The notes beneath the pieces are model-generated. The model did not search any database. It was not told the DNA's origin and was given only the letters and a program-made list of their open reading frames with translations. From assembly GCF_900169165.1 (NCBI RefSeq), contig NZ_FXYY01000021.1:1-57814 (forward strand): DNA of 57,814 nucleotides, given 5' to 3'. The number at the start of each line of letters is the position of its first letter. Within the stretch, counting starts at the first letter, position 1. Origin of the DNA: Brevibacterium linens ATCC 9172 (GTDB lineage: Bacteria > Actinomycetota > Actinomycetes > Actinomycetales > Brevibacteriaceae). The translations under genes and the position numbers were made by a program. This document shows, piece after piece, positions 48,468 through 57,814 of this stretch.

Positions 48468-50158
48468 CCGAGTCCTCACTGCTGCGCATCGACGGTCTCT
48501 CCGTCGAATACACCCGCCGAGGCGGCTCCGCGGCACCTGCCGTGAGCGAACTCGACCTCGTGGTCCGTCCCGGTTCGATGACCGCCGTGGTCGGGGAATC
48601 CGGTTCGGGGAAGTCGACGACGGCGAACGCCGTCATCGGTCTCCTCCCCTTCTCGGCCAGGGTCGCGGCCGGGCGGATCCGCCTCGGCGAGGTTGATCTG
48701 CTCAGCCTGGGCACCTCCGGTTGGCGGGGTGTTCGCGGATCTCAGATCGGCTACGTCCCACAGGATCCGGGGTCCTCGCTCAATCCCCTGCAGACGGTCG
48801 GCAAGTCCGTCGCCGAGGCGCTGCGCATCCACCGTCGCGCGGGCCGGGCCGAGGCTCGCGCCCAGGTTATCGAGCTGCTGGACCGGGTCGGCATCGACCA
48901 GCCGGAGAAACGGGCCGACCAGTTCCCGCACGAGCTCTCGGGCGGGATGCGGCAGCGGGTGCTCATCGCCGCCGCCATCGCTCTGCGCCCGCGCCTGCTC
49001 ATCGCCGACGAACCCACCTCCGCCCTCGACGTCACCGTCCAGAAGCAGGTCCTCGACCTCCTCGACGAACTGCGCACCGAGACCGGGATGGGCATCCTCT
49101 TCATCACCCACGATCTCGCCGTCGCCGGCGAACGCGCCGACGAGGTCGTGGTCATGCAGGGCGGACGCATCGTCGAATCGGGACCCGCCGGCCGTGTCTT
49201 CTCCGACCCGGCCACCGATTACACCTCCCGGCTCATCGCGAATGCTCCCGCGCTGCAGACGAAAGCACGTCCGGACCGCACCGAGGCGACCACGCAGACT
49301 GACACCCCGTTCGTCTCCGTCGAATCACTCACCCACATCTTCGACCGCACGGGTGATCAGATCACCGGCATCGAAGGTGTGGATTTCACGGTGGCGCGCG
49401 GGACCACGCACGGACTCGTCGGCGAATCCGGTTCGGGCAAGACCACCACGGGCAAGGCGCTGACCGGGTTCCTCACACCCCAGTCCGGGCATGTGCGCAT
49501 CGGCGATTTCGACGCCGCGGAACTCGGACGCGGTCGTCCCTCACGTCAGCGTCTGCGGGAGTTCCGGAGCTCCGTCCAACTGGTCCATCAGAACCCGTTC
49601 TCCGCTCTTGATCCCAAGCATTCGATCCGCTCGACCCTGACCGAACCTCTGCGCAACTTCCGCCTCGGTGACCGCACCTCCCGACCTCGACTCGTCGCCG
49701 AGGCCATGGATCGAGTGGCGCTGCCGACCGACTTCCTCGACCGGCGTCCCGCCGAACTCTCCGGCGGGCAGCTGCAGCGAGTGGCGATCGCCCGCGCTCT
49801 CATCGTCGAACCCGAACTCGTCGTCTTCGACGAGGCGGTCTCGGCTCTTGACGTTTCGGTGCAGGCACAGATCCTCACACTGCTCGACGAGCTGCAGCAG
49901 GAGCTCGGTCTCACCTATGTCTTCATCACCCATGATCTCGCCGTCGTCCGTCAGATCGCTGATACGGTGTCCGTGATGTCGCACGGACACCTCGTCGACG
50001 ACGGCGCGACCGAAGAGATCTTCACTCGCCCGCGGTCTGCCTATACCCGCACCCTGCTCGAGGCGATCCCCCGTCCAGCGACGCTGTCGGCCGCTGCAGC
50101 GCCTGCGAATGACCGACCCGCGACCCCGACCCTGCTCACCGCAGCAGCAGAAAGCTGA
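48464..50158 (+). CDS. Double ABC ATPase (DppD-DppF fusion)
   Basis: 564 aa with two full ATPase units. First: GESGSGKSTTANAV, LSGGMRQRVLIAAAI, LLIADEPTSALD. Second: GESGSGKTTTGKAL, LSGGQLQRVAIARAL, LVVFDEAVSALD. Both nucleotide sites look competent, so one polypeptide serves the heterodimeric permease. Start overlaps permease 2 (ATGA); stop is 5 bp before the monooxygenase start. Confidence 0.94.
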   Translation: MTESSLLRIDGLSVEYTRRGGSAAPAVSELDLVVRPGSMTAVVGESGSGKSTTANAVIGLLPFSARVAAGRIRLGEVDLLSLGTSGWRGVRGSQIGYVPQDPGSSLNPLQTVGKSVAEALRIHRRAGRAEARAQVIELLDRVGIDQPEKRADQFPHELSGGMRQRVLIAAAIALRPRLLIADEPTSALDVTVQKQVLDLLDELRTETGMGILFITHDLAVAGERADEVVVMQGGRIVESGPAGRVFSDPATDYTSRLIANAPALQTKARPDRTEATTQTDTPFVSVESLTHIFDRTGDQITGIEGVDFTVARGTTHGLVGESGSGKTTTGKALTGFLTPQSGHVRIGDFDAAELGRGRPSRQRLREFRSSVQLVHQNPFSALDPKHSIRSTLTEPLRNFRLGDRTSRPRLVAEAMDRVALPTDFLDRRPAELSGGQLQRVAIARALIVEPELVVFDEAVSALDVSVQAQILTLLDELQQELGLTYVFITHDLAVVRQIADTVSVMSHGHLVDDGATEEIFTRPRSAYTRTLLEAIPRPATLSAAAAPANDRPATPTLLTAAAES

Positions 50159-50163
50159 GAACC

Positions 50164-51216
50164 ATGACCCCTCAACCGACCGACACCCAGGCGACCGGAC
50201 CGAAGCTCGGATTCTTCACTCGCCTGCTCGAGGACGCCCCGGCAGCTCAGCGCTACCGCTTCGCCCTCGAACAGATCGAGACGGCCGAGGAGTTCGGCTT
50301 CCATTCGGCATGGGTCGCCCAGCACCACTTCTCCGCGGCAGAGGGCGGGCTGCCCTCCCCGCTCGTCTTCCTCTCCCATGCCGCCGCCCGCACCTCCCGA
50401 ATCGACTTGGGCACCGCGATCATCACCCTGCCGATGGAGAATGCCGTGCGCGTGGCCGAAGACGCCGCCGTCCTCGACGAACTCTCCGCCGGTCGCCTCC
50501 AGATCGGTCTGGGCTCCGGCGGGAATCCGAAGTCCTTCCCAGCCTTCGGCACGAGCTTCGATGACCGTCGCGAGGTCTTCGCCGACAACCTCGCAACACT
50601 GCGCACCCTGTTCTCAGGCGACCGGCTTCCCACCGACCACAGTCTCTATCCCGTTCCCGACGCGGAGCGTCCGAGTCTCGAACGACGCCTGTGGCAGGCG
50701 ACATTCTCCTCAGGCGGTGCCGGTGCGGCAGGCGCCGCCAGTGACGGACTCATGCTCTCGCGGACACAGCCACGGCCCCAGGACAACCCGTCGGCACCTC
50801 TCGATGAGGTGCAGCTGCCGGTCATCGACACCTATCTCTCGCAGCTGCCGGACGGAGCCGAACCGCGCATCCTCGCCTCCCGTACCGCAGTGGTCGCCGA
50901 TGCTGAGGATCTGCCCCGGCTGCGTGAGATCACCGAACCGGCGCTGCGGGCCGAGGCCGACCGCCTCGTCGGCTATGACACGTCGTCGCTGACCCTCGAT
51001 GAGCTCCTCATCGCCACCGACACCTACCTCGGCACGCCCGAGCAGGTGAGCGAACGTCTGCAGCATGACCGCGTCCTCGATCGGGCCACCGATGTCAGCT
51101 TCCAGGTGCACTCGGTTCCGGCGACGAACGAGACCGCCCTGCGGTCGATCGAACTGCTCGCCACTGAGGTGGCCCCGGCCCTCGGGTTCTCCGTGACCAA
51201 GGAGCGGGTGCACTGA
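50164..51216 (+). CDS. FMN-dependent luciferase-like monooxygenase (KPN_01858-type)
   Basis: 350-aa LLM-fold flavin monooxygenase: FALEQIETAEEFGFHSAWVAQHHFSAAEGGLPSPLVFLSHAAART, then IITLPMENAVRVAEDAAVLDELSAGRLQIGLGSGGNP and GTPEQVSERL. It resembles TIGR04027, a family defined by its company with TIGR04028-04030 proteins. Cleavage of a C-S, C-N or similar bond in the imported compound is the natural guess. A flavin reductase must come from elsewhere, since none is in the operon. Confidence 0.88.
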   Translation: MTPQPTDTQATGPKLGFFTRLLEDAPAAQRYRFALEQIETAEEFGFHSAWVAQHHFSAAEGGLPSPLVFLSHAAARTSRIDLGTAIITLPMENAVRVAEDAAVLDELSAGRLQIGLGSGGNPKSFPAFGTSFDDRREVFADNLATLRTLFSGDRLPTDHSLYPVPDAERPSLERRLWQATFSSGGAGAAGAASDGLMLSRTQPRPQDNPSAPLDEVQLPVIDTYLSQLPDGAEPRILASRTAVVADAEDLPRLREITEPALRAEADRLVGYDTSSLTLDELLIATDTYLGTPEQVSERLQHDRVLDRATDVSFQVHSVPATNETALRSIELLATEVAPALGFSVTKERVH

Positions 51217-51217
51217 G

Positions 51218-52528
51218 ATGGCCGATATCATCAACCTCCTCGCCGGAATCGCGGCGAATGATCCGCTCGATGTGCTGCGTGATCACCGGGCACAGGCGAA
51301 GGAGAACGCCCAGCTGAGTTTCGAAGCTCTGCTCGAGCCCGAGGATCCGCGCGGTGTGTCTTACCGGGAGCGTTATGCCGTGGCCGCGTTCACCGCTGGT
51401 CTGCTCGGTTCGGACCGTGCCGAGGAGTTCTACCGTGACCTGCTTCGTGACGAAGATGAAGCCGCGTCGTGGGCGGTCGCGGAACTCCTCGACGAGGCGG
51501 TGCTCGCACTCGATTCGCGTGCCGAGGTGCGCGGGCCCTACGGGATCGTCGAATCTGCGGCACTGTCGGCGGAGAGTGTTCCCGGTCCCTGGTTCACCGC
51601 CGACGCACAGTCACGCCAGACGTTGGGATCCCGGCTCATCGCGGGGCTCGAGTTTGCTCATCTCCTTGCGCTCCATCCGCGCGATGCCAGGCCGGCGCAC
51701 CTCGCCCTGCTGCTGGAGTCCGGATGGGACGAGGACGGCATCGTCACCCTGGCTCAGCTCGTGTCGTTCCTCAACTTTCAGATCCGCATCAGCACCGGGC
51801 TGGCCGCACTCACCGAGCCGGCGTCCACGGTTCCGTCCCCGGACGACGCAGCCCCGTCCTCACACGACACGGAAGACAGCCCCGCCTCGGCGAGAGTCGA
51901 AGAGGCACTGCAGTCCGTCGGGGACCGGGTGAAGACGTACCCGAACCTCAAGCGCCCCGAACTGTTCCAACAGGGTGGGCTCGGCTGGGTGCCGTGGATC
52001 GCTCCCGTCGCCGAGGCGGACCTCAGCGATGATCAGCAGGATGCCCTGATCGAGGCGGGACGGGCGAAGAACCCCTACTTCCGGCTGCTTGCGAGGGATC
52101 CGGCCGCACTCAAGGCACGAACTCTGACCGACTTCGACATCTTCTTCAACACCACCGATGGTCTCGGTCGGGCCGAACGCGAACTCGCCGCGACCGCGGC
52201 CTCTCGTCTCAACGGATGCCTGTTCTGCGCGTCGGTCCACGCGGACCGGGCCACCGAGGAATCCGGGCGTCGGGACCTCGTGCAGCGCCTCCTCGACGAA
52301 GGAATCGGCACGGAGTCCCGCCTCGGTGATCAGGTGTGGGACGCCGTCATCGATGCTTCGGTGGCACTGACGCTGACTCCGCAGACCTTCGGCGGGCGGC
52401 ACGTCGATCAGCTGCGTGCGGCTGGCTTGGGCGACGGCGACATCATCGACGCCCTCAGCTGCGCCGCCTTCTTCAACTGGGCGAACCGGCTGATGCTCTC
52501 CCTCGGCGAGCCGGAGCAGCTGAAGTAG
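51218..52528 (+). CDS. Fused double CMD/AhpD-like protein (Avi_7170 + Avi_7169 types)
   Basis: 436-aa fusion of two carboxymuconolactone-decarboxylase/AhpD-like domains. The N-terminal one (1-198) lacks cysteines but keeps the fold signature RPAHLALLLESGWDEDGIVTLAQLVSFLNFQIR, as in TIGR04029. A Ser/Asp/Pro linker (200-225) follows. The C-terminal domain (230-436) has the redox motif Cys334-LF-Cys337 with His341 (LNGCLFCASVHAD), as in TIGR04030. In other clusters I recall these as two genes; here they are one. Peroxidase or disulfide chemistry during substrate breakdown is the likely role. It starts 1 bp after the monooxygenase stop. Confidence 0.85.
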   Translation: MADIINLLAGIAANDPLDVLRDHRAQAKENAQLSFEALLEPEDPRGVSYRERYAVAAFTAGLLGSDRAEEFYRDLLRDEDEAASWAVAELLDEAVLALDSRAEVRGPYGIVESAALSAESVPGPWFTADAQSRQTLGSRLIAGLEFAHLLALHPRDARPAHLALLLESGWDEDGIVTLAQLVSFLNFQIRISTGLAALTEPASTVPSPDDAAPSSHDTEDSPASARVEEALQSVGDRVKTYPNLKRPELFQQGGLGWVPWIAPVAEADLSDDQQDALIEAGRAKNPYFRLLARDPAALKARTLTDFDIFFNTTDGLGRAERELAATAASRLNGCLFCASVHADRATEESGRRDLVQRLLDEGIGTESRLGDQVWDAVIDASVALTLTPQTFGGRHVDQLRAAGLGDGDIIDALSCAAFFNWANRLMLSLGEPEQLK

Positions 52529-52536
52529 GCCTCGCC

Positions 52537-52602
52537 GAGAAACGGGCTGAGTGTCGAAAAACGCATGTGCGCACGCGTTTCTCGGCACTCAGCCCGTTTT
52601 TC
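52537..52602. repeat. CGAGAAACGGG palindrome, copy 2
   Basis: 28-nt arms (52537-52564 and 52575-52602) pair with three non-Watson-Crick positions. The layout is GAGAAACGGG - CTGAGTGT - CGAAAAACGC and its mirror, as in 43181-43248 but with a different spacer. It lies between the converging CMD and DUF779 genes and likely terminates both. Confidence 0.85.
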
Positions 52603-52620
52603 AGTGGGACGGTGCAGACT

Positions 52621-53039
52621 TCAGCCGACGTCCATGAGCGTCGAGCGGATGATGAAGCGGTTTCCCGTCGGTGATTCGACGCTGAAGCCGCTGCCGCGGC
52701 CCGGCACCACATCGATCGTCAGATGCGTGTGCTTCCAGTACTCGAACTGCTCCGTCGACATCCAGAAGTCCAGGCCGGCCTTCTCGGCATCATCGATGGG
52801 CAGGTCGAAGTGGCCGAGCAGCACATCGGCTTCCGAGGTGAGGAAGTCGCCTTCGGGGAAGCACATGGGCGACGAGCCGTCACAGCAGCCGCCGGATTGG
52901 TGGAACATGAGCTGTCCGTGTTTGTCGACGAGACCTGCGAGCAGGTCGATGGCGGCCCGAGTCATCGCCACTCGCGATTTCTCTTCGCCCTCGATCGTCG
53001 GTGTCGATTCGAGGGCGGCTGTTTCGGTGGTGTCGCTCA

Positions 53040-53040
<1 letters not shown>
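52621..53040 (-). CDS. DUF779 protein
   Basis: 139 aa with the DUF779 core HQSGGCCDGSSPMCFPEGDF and VDVVPGRGSGFSVESPTGNRFIIRS (two Cys plus a third, possibly metal or redox site). DUF779 genes accompany acetaldehyde/aldehyde dehydrogenase genes, as here. The start shares a base with the dehydrogenase stop (TGATG). Biochemical role unknown. Confidence 0.92.
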
Positions 53041-54563
<1,523 letters not shown>

Positions 54564-54722
54564 GACACTCCTTCGTGTGAGTCCATCCACCCCACTTCAC
54601 GTGCCTCGTCCGATGGCGGTCGGAGGCGCGGAGCAGATGTGTCCGTGTCCTCTCACCTTAGGGCGGAACCGGGGTGCGGACAATAGCCGTCATTGCTTCG
54701 TGATCGAGTTCTGAGAGTCCGC

Positions 54723-55337
54723 TCACGCTTCGACAATGGTGCCATTGGTGGGCAGCGTATCTCCGAACCGAATCGGTACAGCGTCTGCAAGGGAGATGTC
54801 CATACTGCTGATCGCTTGGACATGCAGATGAGGTTCGGTGCTGTTGCCGGAATTCCCGCAGCGCCCGAGCCTCTGCCCGATCCGGACAGTCTGTCCGACC
54901 TGAACTTCGACACTCCCCTGTTGAAGGTGGCAGAGGGCAACAACAGTGACATCGCTTCGGATCATCACGTGGTTCCCGGCGAGTGCGGGCCATCCGGCAT
55001 CGACCCGTCTGCGTTGAGTCATCGCATAGCCGAGCGAACGCAGACCACGGTAGGCCGGGTGATCTGCCGCGGAGTCGTGGATTGCCGCAACAGTGCCTCT
55101 GACAGGAGCGAGTACGTCGCGGCCGAAACCTATGAACTTCTCTGGCTGTTCCGGACGAAACAGCGACTCGAGTCCGAATGCGGCCGACCGCCCGGAGCCA
55201 TCGACCGGCACGAAATCGATCGCGTACGAACTCGCGAACCGCTTGGTCCCGTGGCTCGGCACACGATCCCCCGGACTGTTCTGGACCAGCCAACGACCAG
55301 TGAAAGGGTAGGCGAGCACGAGAGGTTCAACTGTCAT
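54723..55337 (-). CDS. M23-like (LytM) peptidase-fold protein without signal peptide
   Basis: 204 aa. LytM-like core: SHGTKRFASSYAIDFVP (first metal His/Asp region), GNHVMIRSDVTVVALCHLQQGSVEVQVGQTVRIGQRLGRCGNSGNSTEPHLHVQ (second His pair, H-x-H). There is no signal peptide or membrane segment, unusual for a peptidoglycan hydrolase. Start ATG 55335-55337, overlapping the preceding GNAT stop (ATGA). Third gene of an operon with two GNAT genes. Confidence 0.82.
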   Translation of the reverse strand: MTVEPLVLAYPFTGRWLVQNSPGDRVPSHGTKRFASSYAIDFVPVDGSGRSAAFGLESLFRPEQPEKFIGFGRDVLAPVRGTVAAIHDSAADHPAYRGLRSLGYAMTQRRRVDAGWPALAGNHVMIRSDVTVVALCHLQQGSVEVQVGQTVRIGQRLGRCGNSGNSTEPHLHVQAISSMDISLADAVPIRFGDTLPTNGTIVEA

Positions 55338-55777
55338 TTCCACCCTCGCCGCATTCCCCATTCGGAAGAAGAAGATGTGAAGTCGATTGCATCGCAGAGT
55401 CTGCCGCCGATTGTCTGGTGCTCCACGAACAACTGACCGCGGAGATATCCCGCACGTCCAGCCGTGCGAAGAGACGGAACGTTCCAGGGTTCGATATACA
55501 GATCGATGCGCTGGATCTGAGGAATCGACAGACCGAAATCCGTCAGCCCAATGAGGGCGTCTGTTGAGAACCCACGGCCTTCTGCGTGGCGGCCCTGCTG
55601 CCGGCGGACCCAAGAACTGGCTTCCGCCTTGTCGGCAGTGCCAAGCAGCGAACCGGTCAACGGCACAGAGGGGTCGGTTGACAGGCTTCGTGCCATTTCG
55701 ACGTCATGTTGGTCAGCCGGGCGCTGCTGAATCGCCCCGTGGGCTGGAAGAATCTGTGCCCGATTCGGCAGTGTCAT
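55334..55777 (-). CDS. Truncated RimJ/RimL-type GNAT protein (internal deletion)
   Basis: 147 aa. The N-terminal part (LPAHGAIQQRPADQHDVEMARSLSTDPSVPLTGSL...EASSWVRRQQGR) and C-terminal part (GRGFSTDALIGLTDFGLSIPQIQRIDLYIEPWNVPSLRTAGRAGYLRGQLF) match a RimJ/RimL-type acetyltransferase. The 35-40 residues normally between them (strands leading to the acetyl-CoA loop) are missing, and the protein is shorter than the usual 180 or so. The frame is open and coupled on both sides (ATGA). Either a decayed gene or an unusual short form. Confidence 0.65.
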   Translation of the reverse strand: MTLPNRAQILPAHGAIQQRPADQHDVEMARSLSTDPSVPLTGSLLGTADKAEASSWVRRQQGRHAEGRGFSTDALIGLTDFGLSIPQIQRIDLYIEPWNVPSLRTAGRAGYLRGQLFVEHQTIGGRLCDAIDFTSSSSEWGMRRGWK

Positions 55778-56244
55778 CCCACCGACTTCACCATGATCAG
55801 GCAGGGCGTATCCGCTCCCCACAGGTCGGTCTCCTCCAGCGGCAGGAAGCCCATCTTCTCGTAGAAGTGACGGGTCCGCGCATAGTTCGAATCGTCCCTC
55901 GACGGACCCAAGGTCTTCACTTCGAGCAGCCGCGACCCACGGGCCCGCACATCCTCGGTGATGGCCTCGATCATCGCAGTCCCGACTCCCCCGCCGTGGA
56001 CGCAGCGATCGACGACGGTGAAATGGATCTCGCTGGTCTGCGGGAAATGATGCGTCACCAGCGTGACTCCGACGACTCGGCCATGTTCGTCGCGGACAGT
56101 CCACGTCTCCATGCGGCGCGCGTCGTCGATGTATTCGGCGTTGGATTCAGGTCTGCCGAACCATTCCGGCACGGTCGCGAGCAGCCGTTCCACATCTTCG
56201 GGGACGGCATCGTCGCGCTGAGCTCTCCAGCCCGCTTCAGTCAT
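55774..56244 (-). CDS. GNAT acetyltransferase
   Basis: 156 aa: ETWTVRDEHGRVVGVTLVTHHFPQTSEIHFTVVDRCVHGGGVGTAMIEAITEDVRARGSRLLEVKTLG and FYEKMGFLPLEE, a complete GNAT with the acetyl-CoA loop at VHGGGVGTAM. Start ATG 56242-56244 (GGTGGAG just upstream); the longer frame overlaps a divergent gene's promoter. Heads a three-gene operon. Confidence 0.85.
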   Translation of the reverse strand: MTEAGWRAQRDDAVPEDVERLLATVPEWFGRPESNAEYIDDARRMETWTVRDEHGRVVGVTLVTHHFPQTSEIHFTVVDRCVHGGGVGTAMIEAITEDVRARGSRLLEVKTLGPSRDDSNYARTRHFYEKMGFLPLEETDLWGADTPCLIMVKSVG

Positions 56245-56302
56245 GGGCTCCACCTTAGACTCCACGTCGATGCTCCGGTACCCCGTTGCTAGACTCTGCC
56301 CC

Positions 56303-56527
56303 ATGAACGAGCCCGAATCCCCCGTCCTCCGACTGATCCCGTACCTCGCGGCGATCTCTGCAGCAATCTTCGCGGGACTGGCCATGGCAGGAACCGGAGA
56401 GAGCAACCTGCTTGTCACTCTGGTCGCGGCAGGAGCCGGGTACTTCGGTGCCTACTTCATCGTCAAGCTCATCATCCACGTCCTCGTCACGCGAATCGAT
56501 TCCGGCAGCAACGACGACCACGGCTGA
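56303..56527 (+). CDS. Small two-span membrane protein
   Basis: 74 aa, two hydrophobic segments (LIPYLAAISAAIFAGLAM and LVTLVAAGAGYFGAYFIVKLIIHVL) and a charged tail. TAGACT 7 nt before the ATG fits a leaderless promoter. Family not recognised. Convergent with the AI-2E transporter gene. Confidence 0.65.
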   Translation: MNEPESPVLRLIPYLAAISAAIFAGLAMAGTGESNLLVTLVAAGAGYFGAYFIVKLIIHVLVTRIDSGSNDDHG

Positions 56528-56544
56528 GGTCCGATCCGCCGTTC

Positions 56545-57615
56545 CTACTTCTTCGCCTGCGCCGGAACGACGACCTTGCGGATGATGATGAGCGCCGAGG
56601 CGGCCACCGGCACCGCGACCACCGCACCGAGCACACCGCCTAAGGTTCCACCGGCGATGGCGGCGATGATGACGAGGGCTCCGGGCACGTCGACCGCGGC
56701 GTTCATGATCCGCGGGCTGAGCAGATACGCCTCGACCTGCATGTACACGAGATAGTAGATGCCGGCCGTGATGCCCAGCCCGGGCGAGACCATCAGACAG
56801 GACGCGGTGATGATGATCGCGCCGGTGATCGGTCCCACCAGGGGAATGAGCGAGGCGAGGAACGCCACGAACGCCAACAGCGCCGGCAGCGGGGCACCGA
56901 TGATGGTGAGGAAGATCGCCGAGCACACACCGTTGACGACTCCCAAGGACACCTGGCCGAGGACGTAGCGTCCGATGGAACGGGTGACCTCCTCGGTGAC
57001 GGATTCGACCGTCGGCCGTGATGAGGCCGCCACCAGCGAGAACATTGCGGATTTGATCGTCGGCATGGACACGGCGAAGTAGATGGTGAGGATGACGACG
57101 ATGATCACACCGGTGAGGAAGCTCAAGATCCCCGCCCCGATGGACACGACGCCGCCGCCGAGGGAGAGCACATTCTTCGGATCCGAAGCCCAGTCCGAGA
57201 TGTTGGCGAACACCGCATCGATGTCGATCGCGCCGGTGAACTGCTCCTCGAGCTCGGTGACCCACCCGGTCGTCGCAAGGTTCGCCACGATTCCGGGCAG
57301 ATCCGCGATGAACGTCTGGATCTGACTGATCACGGCCGGAGCGATGAGCAGCGCAACACTGACGACGATGAGGATGAAGGCCACGACGACGATGAGCACC
57401 GACAGCGACCGCGGCACCTTGCGATCGACGAGCCACTGCACGATCGGTTCGAGCCCGAGGGCGAGGAACAGCGCCAGACCGATGTAGATGATCACTGTCG
57501 CCACGGACTGCAGCGCCGTCATCACCAGGATCGCCAGCCCCACGCCCAAGGCTCCGGTGAAACCGAGCCGGAACGCGCTGTTGAGTGTGAGGGACTTGCC
57601 CTGCCCAGTGCCCAT
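56545..57615 (-). CDS. AI-2E family transporter
   Basis: 356-aa membrane protein of PF01594 (AI-2E / PerM-like). N-terminal pair of helices with ALFLALGLEPIVQWLVDRKVPRSLSVLI, a mid-protein extracytosolic domain (about 110-170), and C-terminal segments with PLVGPITGAIIITASCLMVSPGLGITAGIYYLVYMQVEAYLLSPRIM. Members transport varied substrates; autoinducer-2 is not implied. Start ATG 57613-57615. Confidence 0.92.
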   Translation of the reverse strand: MGTGQGKSLTLNSAFRLGFTGALGVGLAILVMTALQSVATVIIYIGLALFLALGLEPIVQWLVDRKVPRSLSVLIVVVAFILIVVSVALLIAPAVISQIQTFIADLPGIVANLATTGWVTELEEQFTGAIDIDAVFANISDWASDPKNVLSLGGGVVSIGAGILSFLTGVIIVVILTIYFAVSMPTIKSAMFSLVAASSRPTVESVTEEVTRSIGRYVLGQVSLGVVNGVCSAIFLTIIGAPLPALLAFVAFLASLIPLVGPITGAIIITASCLMVSPGLGITAGIYYLVYMQVEAYLLSPRIMNAAVDVPGALVIIAAIAGGTLGGVLGAVVAVPVAASALIIIRKVVVPAQAKK

Positions 57616-57814
57616 GGAACCCAGTGTAACCAGCGATCATGCACTGGTCGGTCGACTCACGTTAGGATCGGAGCGAACCCTCAACCGCTAAGCCTTGATC
57701 CACCGATTCGCTTGATGGCAAGGGGCTCACTCGGATTCGAGTGCGAACGCGGTGCGAGGGCAGGAAGTAGTGTCCCGGTCTCTCACCGGTCTCTTCCACA
57801 TAGATGATTCCCCG
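57616..57814. other. Non-coding right edge
   Basis: 199 bp upstream of the AI-2E transporter gene. I find no tRNA, terminator or gene start. It probably carries the transporter's promoter on the minus strand. Confidence 0.5.

Overview
The window looks like ordinary chromosome of a high-GC actinobacterium, most likely a Brevibacterium or a close relative in the Micrococcales. That placement is an inference from gene content and style: high-GC coding with many GTG/TTG starts and ATGA overlaps, an HspR-type HAIR box, an IdeR/DtxR box, a TIGR03085 (mycothiol-type) protein, a lysC with an internal second start, and a DUF4178/DUF2617/DUF350/aminopropyltransferase block. I see no prophage, IS element, integrase or CRISPR array. 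Both ends are cut in non-coding DNA.

Layout. 0.2-6.6 kb (all minus): a bifunctional penicillin-binding protein, a membrane-anchored metallophosphoesterase and a zinc/manganese-type ABC importer. 6.9-14.7 kb (minus): lysC-asd, a DUF2975 membrane protein with its small HTH regulator, and dnaX-recR. 14.8-20.5 kb (plus): a DUF1707 protein, a tandem GNAT, then a coupled run of DUF4178, DUF2617, a Gly-rich membrane protein, DUF350 and a membrane aminopropyltransferase. 20.7-28.9 kb is mixed: DUF4190, TIGR03085, sirtuin, flavodoxin-like, membrane protein plus winged-HTH pair, amidase, AlkD-like, FUSC, and an ECF42-type sigma factor with its DGPF (YCII) partner. 29.5-36 kb: DUF4333 lipoprotein, PfpI, SpoIID-like protein, a broken sfnG, tRNA-Ser(GGA), SRP RNA and an L,D-transpeptidase lipoprotein. 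36-43 kb: IdeR-type siderophore-binding lipoprotein, a ClpP remnant without its active-site serine, a HhH-GPD protein, a small membrane protein with a YidC paralogue, a ClpC-type unfoldase behind a HAIR box, and a DUF3152 metalloprotease-like lipoprotein. 43-52.5 kb: two glyoxalase-like proteins divergent from a six-gene operon (Tat lipoprotein, two permeases, double ATPase, flavin monooxygenase, fused double carboxymuconolactone-decarboxylase/AhpD protein). 52.6-57.6 kb (mostly minus): DUF779 plus aldehyde dehydrogenase, two GNATs with an M23-like protein, and an AI-2E family transporter.

The most interesting unit is the 44.8-52.5 kb operon, which couples a dedicated importer to an FMN monooxygenase and a peroxidase-like fusion. 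It resembles an uncharacterised family cluster (TIGR04027/04028/04029/04030) whose substrate is not known to me.

Between genes, the window carries two families of dispersed long palindromes: a 62-nt one at 3637 and 23268, and a CGAGAAACGGG-based one at 43181 and 52537. It also carries a strongly over-represented decamer, GCCGAGGCGG, with about thirty copies on both strands; one inverted pair forms a hairpin at 31078-31101. Regulatory sites that can be read directly include HAIR, IdeR, an ECF42-like promoter, and a 22-nt palindrome over the start site of the DUF2975 operon.
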